A stretch of DNA of 64,000 bases from Silene conica (lineage: Eukaryota > Streptophyta > Magnoliopsida > Caryophyllales > Caryophyllaceae). Below the pieces are notes generated by a model that was not told the origin of the DNA, did no database searches, and was given only the letters and a program-made list of their open reading frames with translations. Shown here piece by piece: positions 24,694 to 36,579 of the stretch (position 1 is the stretch's first letter; each line of letters opens with the position of its first letter). The translations under genes were made by a program, and so were the position numbers. The stretch covers positions 5,598,399 to 5,662,398 of the forward strand of contig CM055314.2 in the NCBI GenBank assembly GCA_029255685.2, in the 5' to 3' direction.

Positions 24694-24701
24694 TTTATAT
24701 A
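24694..24701 (-). promoter_or_regulatory. TATA box of array member 3
   Basis: TATATAAA on the minus strand, about 110 bp before the ATG, in AGCTTATATAAATATG. The identical context precedes the gene at 33816. Confidence 0.6.
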
Positions 24702-25232
24702 AGCTACACTCTTATGTTAACATATAACAAATACGTAGTAATTAGTATTAAGATAATATCATGATTCACGATTAATGAAAATTATTCAATAAATGTTTTA
24801 AAATGGAATAATATAATGAAATCAGTTATATTTTAGAATTAGTTATTGCATTTTATTTTGATTTTTTAAATATAATGAGAAGATTATTGTTTATTACATT
24901 TTTAGAAGATTGTTATCCACGTTTTTAATTTATGGGTTGTTACGTTAGGTCTTTCGCGCTCCTGTCTATGAACATAAATTCTTTCACCATTCATGTGTGA
25001 TTTTCGAAAATTTTTGTTTCGATATACTCTGAAAATCATTTATATACACTTCAATTTGAGCCGTTTGGAAAATCGTATCGGACCACGTTTCTTATAATGT
25101 GTTACATTTTCGTATCTTGTGGTACCTATTTTCTAATTATGATATTTAGGTAATTGTAATAGAAAAATAAGTTTCACTTAAATCTAGTTAGTACTCATAT
25201 AAATAAAATTAAAAAAAAAAAAAGACATTTTA

Positions 25233-26064
25233 TCTATATTAATATATGAACATTTCGTGCAATTTCGTGCTTCCATATAATCACATCCATTTTCTTTTAT
25301 TTTTTTATTTTTAAATAAATGTAGGACCTACCACAATAAATATGTAATTAATAATTTAGAAAAACCAACTTTAATATATGAACCATCATCCCTAATTCCA
25401 TTTATGTTGTATAAATAAGGAGTACAATATGCATAATTTTTCTAATAGTCCACATAATCTATCAACAATATAAAAACAGATGAACAAAAAACATTATTAG
25501 ACAAAGAAAATATAAATGATAAAAAAATGGTAAAATAAATAACGTTATTAAATTATTTTACAAGCTTTTAACTCTAACCTTTTAACCATCATAATAGCAA
25601 ATTTTCTAGATATTACCAAATTTCAATATTTTTTTTAATAAGAAATAGTTTTCTACAAAAAATGTTAATAAATAATACTGTTTTTAATTTTCAATTTTAA
25701 AAATGAGATTTACAAAAGGTTAACAAAATAAATAAATTATAAAACTTTGTTAAGTAGATTTTATAGCATTCCTTGAAAATAATATTCTATAGGAATTCGT
25801 TATAGATATTGAGCTTATTCACTTGATAAGTCGATCTAATATTTTTATTATGTTTTCACACTGAATTCGTGCATTTTTTCACGGATTTAAAACAGGGTAA
25901 AGTTCAAAACCTTCCAATTTTTGCACTTGTTTTAAACTATTATAATTATAAAAAAAATAGAGTATAAAAGATACTTGTATTTTGGTTTAATATTTTTAAA
26001 TATTAATCATTATATCGATGTTATTAAAATTATACGCGTGCAATTTACACGGGTTAAAAACTAG
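25233..26064 (+). mobile_element. Helitron, 0.8 kb
   Basis: Starts TCTATATTAATATATGAAC. Ends CGTGCAATTTACACGGG, TTAAAAACTAG, then T. Homology with copy A also covers flanking gene sequence, so this Helitron was carried along with a duplicated piece of the small-peptide locus. Confidence 0.75.
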
Positions 26065-26241
26065 TTTGTATATATACCGCGATCATAAGATAACTTGCGC
26101 GAGCAATGCTTACTAAAAGTACGTTTACTGGAGATTATTTTAACAAATTATCTCGTGATTTTATTTAAATTTTTATTCGAGCGAGGCGGTGTCACAGTAA
26201 TTTACGATATTATTTTACTTTTAAACAAACAATGAAAATAC

Positions 26242-26313
26242 CTGAGATGGAAATATGATGATAATAATGAACAAGTTTGGGTTCAAGTGGTCAAGTGAGG
26301 AAGATACAGCCAT
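26242..26313 (-). pseudogene. Small-peptide gene, first exon only (array member 4)
   Basis: 24 codons: MAVSSSLDHLNP, then NLFIIIIIFPSQ, ending at CAG|GTATTT. It is 94% or more like exon 1 of member 2, and the intron start and Helitron are shared. Homology to member 2 stops near 25150, just before the place where exon 2 should be, and no NAS-x-PV exon is found before the next gene. It is either a partial duplicate or could splice to something unseen. The promoter (TATA at 26409-26416) is kept. Confidence 0.5.
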
Positions 26314-26408
26314 TTGAACGATATAGAGATTTGATTGATTATTATTATAGAGGATTATATTTTATAAATGCTAGTTGTTGCTTGCTAGGTTAAGTCTTAT
26401 AATTGGAC

Positions 26409-26416
26409 TTATATAT
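26409..26416 (-). promoter_or_regulatory. TATA box of array member 4
   Basis: TATATATAA on the minus strand, 96 bp before the ATG at 26313. Confidence 0.45.
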
Positions 26417-26637
26417 AGGCTATATATAATGCACGTACTTAATCTAGATGTTTAATATTGGTAAAATATTAGGATGATATGCTTCAATATGGGATAATAT
26501 ACATACTACCCTACCTTCGTCTCAATCATTTATTTAATTTGACGGATTTTTACCTAAAATGTGGTTCTTTTAAGTTTACTTTTATTACATAGATTGGAAG
26601 CGGATGGAAATATTTTATGTGGCTATTTTTATTGGAT

Positions 26638-27185
26638 GATATTAGGATATTGGACTTATATGTTAAGCCCATCTATGCTTAGGGTTCTATTATACTAGGG
26701 TTTTATGAACGCCCAAGTCAGCCAAGAGGCTTTTAAGCCACTTAAGTTCACCAGTGATGGCACGAAGAGCTCGGTATTCGGCCTCAGCCGAGGACAGGGA
26801 GACAGTTGGTTGTTTCTTTGACTTCCACACAACAGGAGAAGGACCAAGAAAAACGAGCCAGCCTGATATAGATCTTCGAGATTGGGAGAATAGAATATGA
26901 AATTGTATTATTGAGTTGGTGGCTTACATTATATGTGATGATGTAAGACTATTTTTTTTATGGATTATGTTTTTCTTGTAATTCTCCAATCGTAAAGTTC
27001 GTACTACGTACTACCTTTACGATTGCGGGAGGGTATTAGGATATTGGGCTTATATGTTAAGCTCATCTATGCTTAGGGTTCTATTATACTAGGGTTTTAT
27101 GAAGTGACGATGTATCACATATAATGTAAGCCACCAACTCAATAATACAATTTCATATTCTATTCTCCCTCTATTATCTTATCAG
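26638..27185 (+). mobile_element. Rearranged mini-LTR element with antisense copia RNase H fragment
   Basis: A 5' LTR head TATTAGGATATTGG (about 26640-26706) is followed by a 175-bp antisense fragment of copia RNase H (minus strand, with SLSSAEAEYRAL and ELKWLKSLLADL). Next is an inverted copy of the LTR tail (26885-26940), a spacer with CAATCGTAAAGTTCG and GATTGCGGGAGGG, and a full 3' LTR from about 27029. The LTR start and polypurine motif match the element at 497, so it is the same family or a close one. Confidence 0.7.
26707..26885 (-). pseudogene. Copia RNase H fragment
   Basis: Minus-strand reading with GWLVFLGPSPVVWKSKKQ, TVSLSSAEAEYRAL and AITGELKWLKSLLADL, the conserved copia RNase H region. 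It is not the same family as the element at 7632. It is isolated from any RT. Confidence 0.85.
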
Positions 27186-27289
27186 ATAACAAGTCAAAAA
27201 AATTTATGCACGAGGATAATCAAATTGCTTGTAAACAATATTTCGAAAATAAAAAGGTAAAAGAATGATTAAGACACCAAAATATAAAC

Positions 27290-27485
27290 AGTAGTTCTCC
27301 TGTACGACGGTCTTATTCTCGTATTTTTGTAAAATGTGACCACTTTTTGATAAATAGTGACCACTTTTGAAAAATAGGTCATTTTTTAAACAAAAAAAGT
27401 GGTCACTATCTAATCAAAAGTGGTCACTAATTATCAAAATGTGGTCACTTTTCTTCTGGTCGTATGTGCGACAGTTGTTAAGTAG
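27290..27485. mobile_element. Foldback MITE
   Basis: Repeated GTGACCACTTTT on the left and AAAAGTGGTCAC on the right make a long imperfect hairpin of nearly 200 bp. Outer ends include TCCTGTACGACGGTC and GTCGTATGTGCGACA. The target duplication is unclear. Confidence 0.6.
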
Positions 27486-27588
27486 AATTTATGAAATACA
27501 AAATAGGTGAACAATCACCTTAATGAGCTATGTAGTCTGTTAAATATGAATGCATTTATTATATTTTATCTTGGTTTTGAAACTTTAA

Positions 27589-27620
27589 CTAGTTTTGTAC
27601 CCGCGAATTTGCGGACTTGT
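27589..27620 (-). mobile_element. Helitron 3' end on the minus strand
   Basis: Read on the minus strand: CCGCAAATTCGCGG, GTACAAAACTAG, then T, the hairpin-CTAG end of a Helitron. The body would extend to the right; I could not find its TC start. Confidence 0.6.
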
Positions 27621-30290
27621 TCTATTTGACCTTTGTATTTATTTATTGTTAGACGTAAATCTTTAACTTATATATAAAATAATATTTTTTTTATCTCGAA
27701 TAAGCTATAAGCAAAACATTTGTAAATTTTTATTCTTTTTACACTATTTTTCATGATCATAGTAATATATATAAGTTTTAATTTGAATTTTATGGTCATA
27801 TATTTTAATACATGTTAATATTATTCTTGAATATTTTGTAATCAACAATTTAATGTGGCTAATTTTAGAACTATAAATGTTTGTTTATGTTTTTTTTACA
27901 AATTTGTTATTTTGCTATATTTATGATGTACATCATAAATTAAGCTAAAAATGGCTACGTTGTTAAATCGATAAACAAAGCACTCCAAGATCGCGGTTAC
28001 ATATCTGATAGACTTTTTTAAGAAAGTTAAATAGATCTTTGTAAGCCGACCAAAAGAGTAAAATATGTTTTTGTTTTTCACATTTAAATCCAAATATGTA
28101 ATTTTCTCTTTTTAATAGCCTCCTCACAATCAATAATATGCGAATTGAGACAGTTAAAATTTAAATTTAAATAAAATAAAATAAGCATCATCTTAATTAC
28201 AAAACTAACTATACAACTTATTAAGCGTTAAAAATTTTAAAATCTTAAAAGATAGAAATATAGAATATCTTTTTAAAAAGATTATAACGTTTTAATCACA
28301 TACACATATACACCTTGTTTTTCACTTTTTCGCAAATGTATGTGCTAATTACAATATTTTAAGATGGCTTTGAAAAATATCAAAAGTGCCAATATGTGAA
28401 ATTGTGAAGGTTTATAATCCAAATTATTGGATTTTTTTCATTTACGACGTATAAAGACCTTTTAGCTACTATCTTTATTGTCAATGAGGAATTATGTGGA
28501 TAGATTTTACAATTTAAATGATGAAAGTAAATTCTTAATTTATTCTTATAATTTAGTACATGATAATATGATTTCAACTAAAAAATATTATTATTAGCTT
28601 TATAATTCAAATTATTAGACTTTTTATTAACTCTATGTTGGATCTTTTAAATTTTAAATAGTATCTCTACAGTTAATGAAGAGTTAGATAGACAAAATGT
28701 ACGATTTAAATGATGAGAGTAAAAACTTAATTTATTATTATAATGTAAATCGCGATCGGTATTATGGTTTCCATAAAAAAATATTAGTAAATCTTAAGGA
28801 GAATTTTAATAATTAAGTTTGATGTACCCTTAATATTAACCAATATAAAAATGACATGTGAAATAAAATTAGATGTTTTAAGAAGCCTTTTAACTATATT
28901 ATATAGTGTTTTTTTTACAAAACAAAATAATAAAAAATAAATAATTTACTAAGATCCTCTGAATGCAAATTAAAAACTAAAATGATATTTAATATATGGC
29001 ATTTTTTCTAAATTGATTTATTGATAAGGATGATGAGATCCCATTCTCTTGAAAACTAATAAATATTTTCCTTTTAATAAAATGGAGATCAAAAAACAAT
29101 TAAACTAAACGCAATTTGAAAGATTCAAGCTACGAGTAAATGTTTAGCTTAATATAGAAAATAACAAAAACGACTATATAAAAATGTAACTAAAAAAATT
29201 ATTATCAGATTAATACCTTAAGTTTGTATTTAGTTTTGTTCTATGGACGTCGATTGATCAAAACCTAAAAGACAAAGAAGTAAAATAACGAAACATAATT
29301 TAAGGAGAAGATATTGTTACAAATAAAAATCAAAAATAAAATCAAAAGAGTAAATTAACCAAATAAAAAATAAAGGGAGAAAAACATATGGAAATAAATT
29401 AAAATTAATCAATAGAGGATGATGAATAAATAACAAAATAGATTCTTCTTTCCAATCTTCAAGTTTTGGGCTCGGATAACCTGAAAAATAACAAAAAAAA
29501 ATAGATTCAATGAAAAATTTAACAAATCTGATGAGAATGAAATTTTAGTTCTCATATATATGAGATTAAATGAGCAATTAAATGATAACATTATATGAGA
29601 AAAGATAAAATGGCATGTAACTCCTAAAGTAAGTAGTATGAATTGAAATTAAGTAAATAATTTAACTTAGTTACTTAATTATTACTCATGTTAATTAAGT
29701 TGAGAATAAATGAGAATTTTTTTAGAGATTTATTGGGCAATACCTTTCATATTTCTAATTGCTTGAAATTTACGATAATATATTAATATGCAATATGTTG
29801 TGCATTTGTGAGTGTTTTCTCATCGACATATAACATATGAAAGATGCTCAGGCTAACCTTTTAATAGTATTTAATAGATAGATATTATAATAATATGAAT
29901 AATTAATATATTAAGTAATAATTTTTTTTTTCAAATTTTTTTCATTTTTATTTTCACTTTTATTTTTAATTATTTTTTTCTAAATTATTAAATGTTGATG
30001 TGATTTTTTGTAAGTTGCATTTTTTTTGGGATTTTTTAACTCATCAAAGATTTAATGTATATATAAATATTTAATTTAAGATTATTGATGTCCTTTAACT
30101 TTCTTTATTTGTGTGTTATTACAAAATGTGTAATAACATTTTTATAAGGACTTTTAGCAATCATTAAATATTTTTTTTATAAAATAATTATATCAAATAA
30201 TCTATAATCCATGTCCTACTAATTTGCCATGTCACATTAATAGTATGTAAGGTGGCATTGAAGTGACATTGTCTATGTGGCATTTAAGGT
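27621..30290. other. Long AT-rich stretch without recognisable genes
   Basis: Very AT-rich, no long open frame. Two near repeats (GGTTTATAATCCAAATTATTGG at 28408 and a TTTATAATTCAAATTATTAG version at 28600) suggest an old internal duplication. It may be the body of the Helitron ending at 27589. CCTTTTAATAGTATTTA words at 29857 and 30296 resemble plus-strand Helitron starts but have no matched ends. Confidence 0.35.
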
Positions 30291-30504
30291 TAATCCTTTT
30301 AATAGTATTTATAAATAATTGTGAAAATCCATAAAAGAAAAAGTCGCCAACAATATATCAATCTACCTACAACATATGTAATTTCATTTTAAGAAATGAA
30401 ATATATAAAATAAATTTTTGTTAGGAAAACTTAGAATGAGTGGGGAAGAGGAAAAGTCATAATAAAATAAATTGAATGTGACATTATTATTGTAATTAGT
30501 ATTA

Positions 30505-30520
30505 TTGATTATTATTATTA

Positions 30521-30564
<44 letters not shown>
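30505..30564. repeat. (TTA)n microsatellite
   Basis: About 60 bp of ATT/TTA triplets. Confidence 0.9.
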
Positions 30565-30565
<1 letters not shown>

Positions 30566-30759
30566 AAAACCGGGATCTTTTATTAAAAATTATTATTATC
30601 ATTATTATAATTATTAGTCATATGTGTCATTGACTTAGACTAATTATTCACATGTGGAATTGACATGAAATTATTTGTCTCGGGTGGCATTTACGTGGCT
30701 TTTTGAAAGCTGGCGTGGATTTAGCGCATGACATTTAGGTGGCATTTTCTAGGTAACCT

Positions 30760-31020
30760 TAAGGTTTTGGTTGAGTTGGTTCATCTATCATGGTATCAGA
30801 GACAGTGTGACCGAAGGTCACGGGTTCGAATCCTGGTAACCTCAAAACCCCTCGAAAACTCACGAAGTGGAAACCTAGCACACGGTATGGGGGGCATGTG
30901 CAAAACTAACCACTCTTAAAGCCCAATGGGCATTCGAGTGAGGGAGCGTATTAGGAATATTAATAATAGTTGGGTCTCAACCATCACCTTAAGATTTTGG
31001 TTGAGATGGTTCATCTATCA
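30760..31020 (+). mobile_element. TRIM retrotransposon lacking most of its 5' LTR
   Basis: The 3' LTR is 72 bp (30949-31020), the same length as in the TRIM at 6202, starting TATTAGGAATATT. About 30 bp of the 5' LTR remain before the primer site TGGTATCAGAGAC (30791). The core again carries GGTCACGGGTTCGAATCC. Confidence 0.78.
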
Positions 31021-31061
31021 ATAGTTTTATAGATAAACAATATTGTTCATTATAGTTTTTG

Positions 31062-31535
31062 GGTAGATTGCTAGTTGACTACCAATTAATAAGATATCTT
31101 TTCTCAATTGATTAATCAGGCCGGGTAGATTGCTAGTTGAATACCTATTAATTAGATATGATATGTTTCCTCGGAAATTGGTTAATCGGGTGGGGTTAGA
31201 GTTGTGTCAGTTTAGTTTGAATTTTCGGATTTTCATAATTTGCATGGGTCGTGTTATTTCAGGTCCGAGTTTTCGTGTGGGTTATTTAATTTTAGTTAAT
31301 TGAGGCCCGGGTCGCGTTTATTCGGCCTACAAGTCCTTAATTTCGTTACAGTTTGATTTGGGGTCAGGTTACTGAGTTCGGCTTATTTGGGTTGGATAAG
31401 TTTTATCAGGTCTAGTTAGTACGAAGAAAGCAAGGTATGATAGTTGTACAATGTAGTATGTTTTTGCATCTATATCCTGACCTCGCCTTACCGGCCAATA
31501 CTGATTTCTTCATTAAATTGATTCAATTCGTTGGT
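31062..31535. other. Intergenic DNA with a short tandem duplication
   Basis: GGGTAGATTGCTAGTTGA is present twice (about 31071 and 31124) in a duplicated block of about 60 bp. Nothing else is evident. Confidence 0.4.
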
Positions 31536-32200
31536 TGATTCATTAATCTACTCAATAACCAAACCAATTACCATAATCTTGGTCGTTACCTATTTACCTA
31601 GCTGTCACCCTATCTATCATCCATATTTCCAAAATTTGTTAAGGGCCTGTTTGATAACTCAGATTTGGAAATGAATAATAGAATTAGGCCAATTCTAATG
31701 TTTGGCAACCTACAACATTTGGAATTGGAATTAAGGAAATCCAGCCCAATTCTAACTTAGGGTAAAAATAAACGCAGTCAAATCCCTTCTATAATCCCTT
31801 CTATAGGGTAGTCATTTCCTTTCCTCATTTCTCTCAAACACTTAAGACATCTCTCAAGTCTCCTCACATCATCAATGATGAACCCTCAAAACTCTAGTTT
31901 TGCAAGTTTCGACGAACAATCAATCGCCAACAGTTCCACAACTCGGAATTTATCGATATTTCTATCGATTCATCATCACGATATGTTTTTGCCAGAATTC
32001 TACATCCAATTTTAGAAGCCAACGACGCTATTACAAATACCTGATTTTCTCGACACTTCTTACTGTTGTTTTCTGATTTTTCGTTGGTTGATTCATTAAT
32101 CTACTCAATAACCAAACCAATTACCATAATCTTGGTTGTTACCTATTTTACCTAGGTGTCACCCTATCTATCATCCATATTTCCAAAATTTGTTAAGAGT
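31536..32200. repeat. 110-bp direct repeats around a Harbinger-like remnant
   Basis: GTTGGTTGATTCATTAATC to CCAAAATTTGTTAAG occurs at about 31530-31644 and again at 32083-32199. Between them is a segment starting GGGCCTGTTTGATAACTC (a PIF/Harbinger-type end). It carries a short open frame starting MMNPQNSSFASF at 31875, similar in style to the Myb-like ORF1 of plant Harbinger elements. That assignment is inference. Confidence 0.45.
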
Positions 32201-32301
32201 ATTAGGATTAAAATGCATGGCATTTTCAAAAGCAGTACGCCTTTTAGGAGGTATACAAGGAAAAGAACTCATAAGTCATAATGTTCCAACAGTATTATTA
32301 C

Positions 32302-32964
32302 TCACAATTTTTTTTTATAATAAGAACTCGTAAAGATTAAGAAATAATTCAAAGATGATAATGTATAGTCTCGTAAAAAGGTTGTTTGATAAAGTAACAA
32401 AGGATAATGGTAGAACCACTCCGAACCAGGATATGCTCCGAACCAGGATATGAAGTCAGCGGGGATAAATGGATAATAGATAGTATCAGGTAATTGAAAC
32501 AAAATTGTTTCATTTTCAAGGCCAAAAGAAACCGTCCAAAGAATGGTTAACAATTGAATGTATTTCATCGCTTTTTGAAGTATCATTCCAGTAGGCCTGA
32601 GTTCCAAACTCTATATTTCAAGTTCTAACCGTACAAGTCATGTGATTCTTATCCTATTGGAAAGTCTAAGATAGGTTTCTACCATTCCGATGTTATGATA
32701 TATATTTGGATGACGGGTAAAAGTTGGTGGCTATCTATTAAGTTCGGTTTGCAATAGATGGAGTATTTGATTTTGAATAGTAGTTTGTCGAATTTTGTAA
32801 ACCATAAACAACGTGTCACGTACTATAAGACTATTATTATCATTATCTATTATGTCTCGAGGATGTAATCGGATTGTCATTGGTTGAGGGTGATTATCAA
32901 ATTCATGATATTGCCATTGGAAATCATTCGGCGTGTCCAAGAGTATTATGTCCTTTAACTCCAT
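32302..32964 (-). pseudogene. Unrecognised gene remnant left of array member 5
   Basis: Two minus-strand open frames, 77 codons (32964-32731, starting MELKDIILLDTP) and 101 codons (32607-32302), are separated by non-coding sequence with stops. I do not recognise either. The first has a QPMT-containing stretch and DNDNNSLI that faintly recall the N-terminal part of the RING-H2 protein at 58062. Its position, just left of a small-peptide gene on the same strand, also mirrors the RING/peptide order at 15659/17986. This is weak; it may be unrelated. Confidence 0.3.
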
Positions 32965-32999
32965 ATTTAAAAGGAATCAAGGACAACTATACGACCGTA

Positions 33000-33650
33000 C
33001 TCGATCGATATGTTGAGTAATACGAGTTTCTATACTAACATCAATTTCTATGATTGCATGAACGCCAGAATTATAATTATAATGATGCAAGCGATCGAAA
33101 AAATGACAACTTTAATTATTATATCAACTTCTTATACGTAATTACGTATCATCCTGAGCACAAGCACGCACGACTAGGAAATCTCTCACTATTGCAGACG
33201 GTGCGCGACTGCGCGTACACCCCAAGTCGCACACAGAAAAAAGACTTCTTGTACAGTTGATTTGAGATTTATAATGATGTTTGTGAATAGAATTTATTTT
33301 TATATATATATATGAAGTAGGAAAAGTTCTAATGCATTTAATTGCATTTTAGGAGATATTAAGTTTTCATAAATCATAACTTGATGTATTGAGTATATTT
33401 CTTATATATAAAAGTTATAATAATTGATTATTAGTAAGATATTTAAAGTAAAAATTAAAATTAGTAGTCACACATACATGTAAAATTAATAATTTATAAT
33501 CTTTTCTACAATATTTTGCTATCAAAGATATAATCTTCCATACTTATGATGCACATTAAAAAAATAGTTGTCACATATGCTCCCTATATAATTTTGGGAT
33601 ATAACGAGGTTTAGAAACTTTTATCATTAATGAAACAAATAATGACGATG
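33000..33650. other. Intergenic DNA
   Basis: No gene seen. 33150-33240 is less AT-rich (GCAGACGGTGCGCGACTGCG) but has no supported frame. Confidence 0.35.
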
Positions 33651-33670
33651 AATAAATTGGCCATCACATT

Positions 33671-33676
33671 TTTATT
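33671..33676 (-). terminator. Poly(A) signal of array member 5
   Basis: AATAAAAATGTGATGG on the minus strand, about 140 bp past the stop. Same context as its relatives. Confidence 0.6.
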
Positions 33677-33815
33677 ATCCGTAGAACAAATAAAAAAAGA
33701 CCATGAGTACTTCACTACAAGGGTATTATAAATTTGTAACACCCGCATATGTTGAACTCAAAATTAAAAACCTAAAAAAGTAGAATTACGGCCAATCACT
33801 ACATAAAACTTTATT

Positions 33816-34273
33816 TTAAACTGGGATTGAAGCATTGCTCTCATCACTTGTCATTGCATACATTTCAAGAACTTGTTAGTGTAACTATTAGATCACACAT
33901 TATTAATTATTGTGAGAAATAGTATTACCAAATATATAATCTAGTGTAAAGAATTACTTTAAAGCTATAATACAGACATAAATGAAAAATGAGACGGTAT
34001 TAGCAAGACCGACCCTCAACTATAGAATGCATATAGCCCGTTAAAATAGTAGTTGACCCACATAAGATTTGTTACGATTTACATGATGATATCATGCCCG
34101 ATAACATTTTGTGATTAGGTTATTTTGACCAATTAGATAATTAATACATAATTTTATATAAACATTTGCGTAACCCATCCTTAGATGATTTGTCATGTTA
34201 CCTGGGAGGGTGGAAAAGTGATAAGAATCAAAATCGTTGGGTTCAAGTTGTTGAGTGAGGATGAGGTAGCCAT
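33816..34273 (-). CDS. Small two-exon peptide gene (array member 5)
   Basis: Exon 1 is 34273-34202 (24 codons): MATSSSLNNLNP, then TILILITFPPSQ, ending at CAG|GTAACA. The exon-2 region encodes MTSDESNASIPV and a TAA (33816). The expected acceptor reads GCAA instead of GCAG. The first downstream AG would give an immediate stop. The next one (GATGAG|AGC, exon 2 from 33839) is in frame and gives a 31-residue peptide ending SNASIPV. So the gene is either slightly shortened or newly impaired. TATATAAA at 34371-34378 and AATAAA at 33671 are present, and the intron is about 350-360 bp. Function unknown; the tail NAS-I-PV matches member 2. Confidence 0.55.
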
Positions 34274-34370
34274 TTTACAAAACAAGTTGATCGAGTATAT
34301 GATATAATACAAGATATTTATATAAATGCTAGTTTTACTTGGTAGTAATGAGCCAAAAATACGAGACATA

Positions 34371-34378
34371 TTTATATA
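34371..34378 (-). promoter_or_regulatory. TATA box of array member 5
   Basis: TATATAAA on the minus strand, 98 bp before the ATG. A second TATATAAA lies 40 bp closer. Confidence 0.6.
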
Positions 34379-34523
34379 AGCTACACACTTCCACTATTAT
34401 AGTATGCGACTAATATTAGAAGAATATCATGCATTCTAAATGCATGATATCATCCATGATTCGCGAATCATAAAAAATCAATAAAATATCAATGAATGTT
34501 ACTTTGTACAATAATAGGATAAT

Positions 34524-34528
<5 letters not shown>

Positions 34529-34618
<90 letters not shown>
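34529..34618. repeat. (TA)n microsatellite, left flank of the 9.8-kb element
   Basis: About 90 bp of uninterrupted TA. Confidence 0.95.
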
Positions 34619-34620
<2 letters not shown>

Positions 34621-35510
34621 CTCGGGTTCCCGTGAGAACCGAGTTACCGTGCGAACCTGCGAACCAAACAAAATAAGAAAGATTAGTTTCACGCGGTTTT
34701 CTTCTTATCGTTAGCTTCTTCAAAAATAGAAACAATGGCAGTCTCCTTCAACCTCAGGCTTCCCGCCGACGAATCCCAGCCTTAAATTAACCTCTACAAA
34801 ACACAATTCGAGATTCAAGAATCAAAGTTCATCATTTATTCATCAAACAAAGGTAAGTTCAGAAAATAATGTATACTGTTGCTTTAATCGAAAATTTTGT
34901 TCAACCTATTAGTTTAATCGAAATTTTTATCTTCAATTTGGTTTGTATTTACTCTCATCAAACATATATCAACTATTCTTTTTACGAGTCTAATTTTATG
35001 CAGAATGTCAAATTAATTGGGGGAATTAGGGTTTTGGGGGAATTAGGGTTTATAATCAATTGAAAAATTGCAAAAAAATTGGGGTTTACAGGCTAATTAC
35101 ATTGTATTTGTATGAAACTTTAGCAATTGGTGAGGAAATAAGCAAAGCTGTAGGAAAAATTGATGCTTGATTTGTTGGGTTCGTTTAAAGTTTTAATGCA
35201 TCTGTTTTGATTTGCTGGGTTTTAGTTGAAGGAAATGTATGTACAATATATTCAAAGTGTACCTATGACTCTTTTGAAATGTACCTAGTCAAAAGATTTG
35301 ATTTTGTAATGTAACCCGACGTTCCGTTCATGCATTCTCGGTACCTTATCATGCTGTTTTATATCAATCTTTTTTTGAGAGCTTTATTTGTGGATCTTGT
35401 TCATCCACATTGAATTCCTTCTTTTAGTGAAGTTTTATGTGAAATGTGAACAATAAATATTTCCCCTAATCAAGAACACTTCCAATTAATCCTCAGTATC
35501 AGAACGAATC

Positions 35511-35705
35511 ATGTTGGAGTGCAACGAGTTATGTGATAATCAAACAATGCCGGGTGCAAAAAATAAGGGATCTGGACGAAGGATGACTTCTGAAAAAGAA
35601 AAGGCAACGGAGGAGCATGCTAAGCCGTTAAGGAAATGTCGTGCTTGTGGAGAAATGGCACACCATGATAGTAGAAATTGCCCGAGTCGACTTTGTGATA
35701 AGTAA
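35511..35705 (+). pseudogene. FAR1-related / MULE transposase C-terminal exon
   Basis: 64 codons with KNKGSGRRMTSEKEKA, then CRACGEMAHHDSRNCP. The KGSG(K/R)R...EKA stretch followed by C-x2-C-x4-H-x4-C ending DSRNCP is the usual C-terminus of FAR1-RELATED-type proteins, which descend from MULE transposases. Only this end is present; no MULE catalytic core was found upstream. A possible first exon with ATGGCAGTC and a GTAAGT donor lies at 34735-34852, beside the left terminal repeat. The frame stops at TAA. Confidence 0.6.
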
Positions 35706-36032
35706 TCTCACTAGATGGTAAGTTTTTACTTTAAGTTTTTACTGAAAATAGCATCTCAGTGACTCAGTGTCATAGTTCGAAAAAGCTAGAGGTCGTAGAA
35801 ACAGCCGTGGTTACAAGAATTAGTTTGTTTTTTTGTAGCCCTGATCACTATACTTCTGTTTTGGCCTGTTTGCAACTATATCTTCTGCTAGCTAATTGCA
35901 CTTCTATGATCAATTAGAGACAAATCTTGTTCAACTATATCTTCTGCTAGCTGTTTGCAATTATGTATTTTTGATAGTTTATACTGAATGCTTGGCGCCC
36001 ATGGCTTACCATCTGGTATACCTATCCGGAAC

Positions 36033-36568
36033 TAGGGCTGAGCATAGGTCCAGAACCGGACCGGACCGGACCGAACCGGACCGAACCCAAAACCGAATTC
36101 TACTAAATTGGGGACCGAAGACCGGACCTATAAAGAACCGGTCCTGGACCGGACCGGACCGGAAAAAACCGGACCAACCCGAGACCGGACCATTTGGACC
36201 GATTCCCATTTGATCAAATTTTATTATTTAACTAGCAATAAAAGTTTTGAATAAAAACGCATACTCTAATTTGTACTACTTTCCACATCACGTAGAAGAA
36301 CGCATAAGTAATAACTAGCCAAAATAACACATTAAACAACTCTAGAATTCAGAAGTTAAGAGTTCAATAATCATAATTTTGACTCAATTCGGTCCTATCG
36401 GTCTGGACCGAAAATTTTCGGTTTTGGACCGGACCGGACCGAAACCCGAACAACATAAATTGTTGGACCTAGGACCGGACCGAAACTCAACCGGTCCGGG
36501 TTCGGTCTGGACCGAACGGTCCGGTTCGGTCCATTTTTCCGGTCTGGACCGAGTTTTGCTCACCCCTA
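36033..36568. mobile_element. hAT-type MITE made largely of GGACC repeats
   Basis: Ends TAGGGCTGAGC and GCTCACCCCTA are inverted. The 8-bp duplication TCCGGAAC is exact on both sides (36025-36032, 36569-36576). The interior holds many GGACCGGACCGG repeats at the left and their complement (GGTCCGGTTCGGTCC) at the right, so it can fold back. Open frames rich in G-P-D-R here are repeat artefacts. Confidence 0.88.
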
Positions 36569-36579
36569 TCCGGAACGTG

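Noticed and set aside
34499..34735. 78-codon minus-strand frame
   Set aside because: Crosses the (TA)n tract next to the terminal repeat; not coding.
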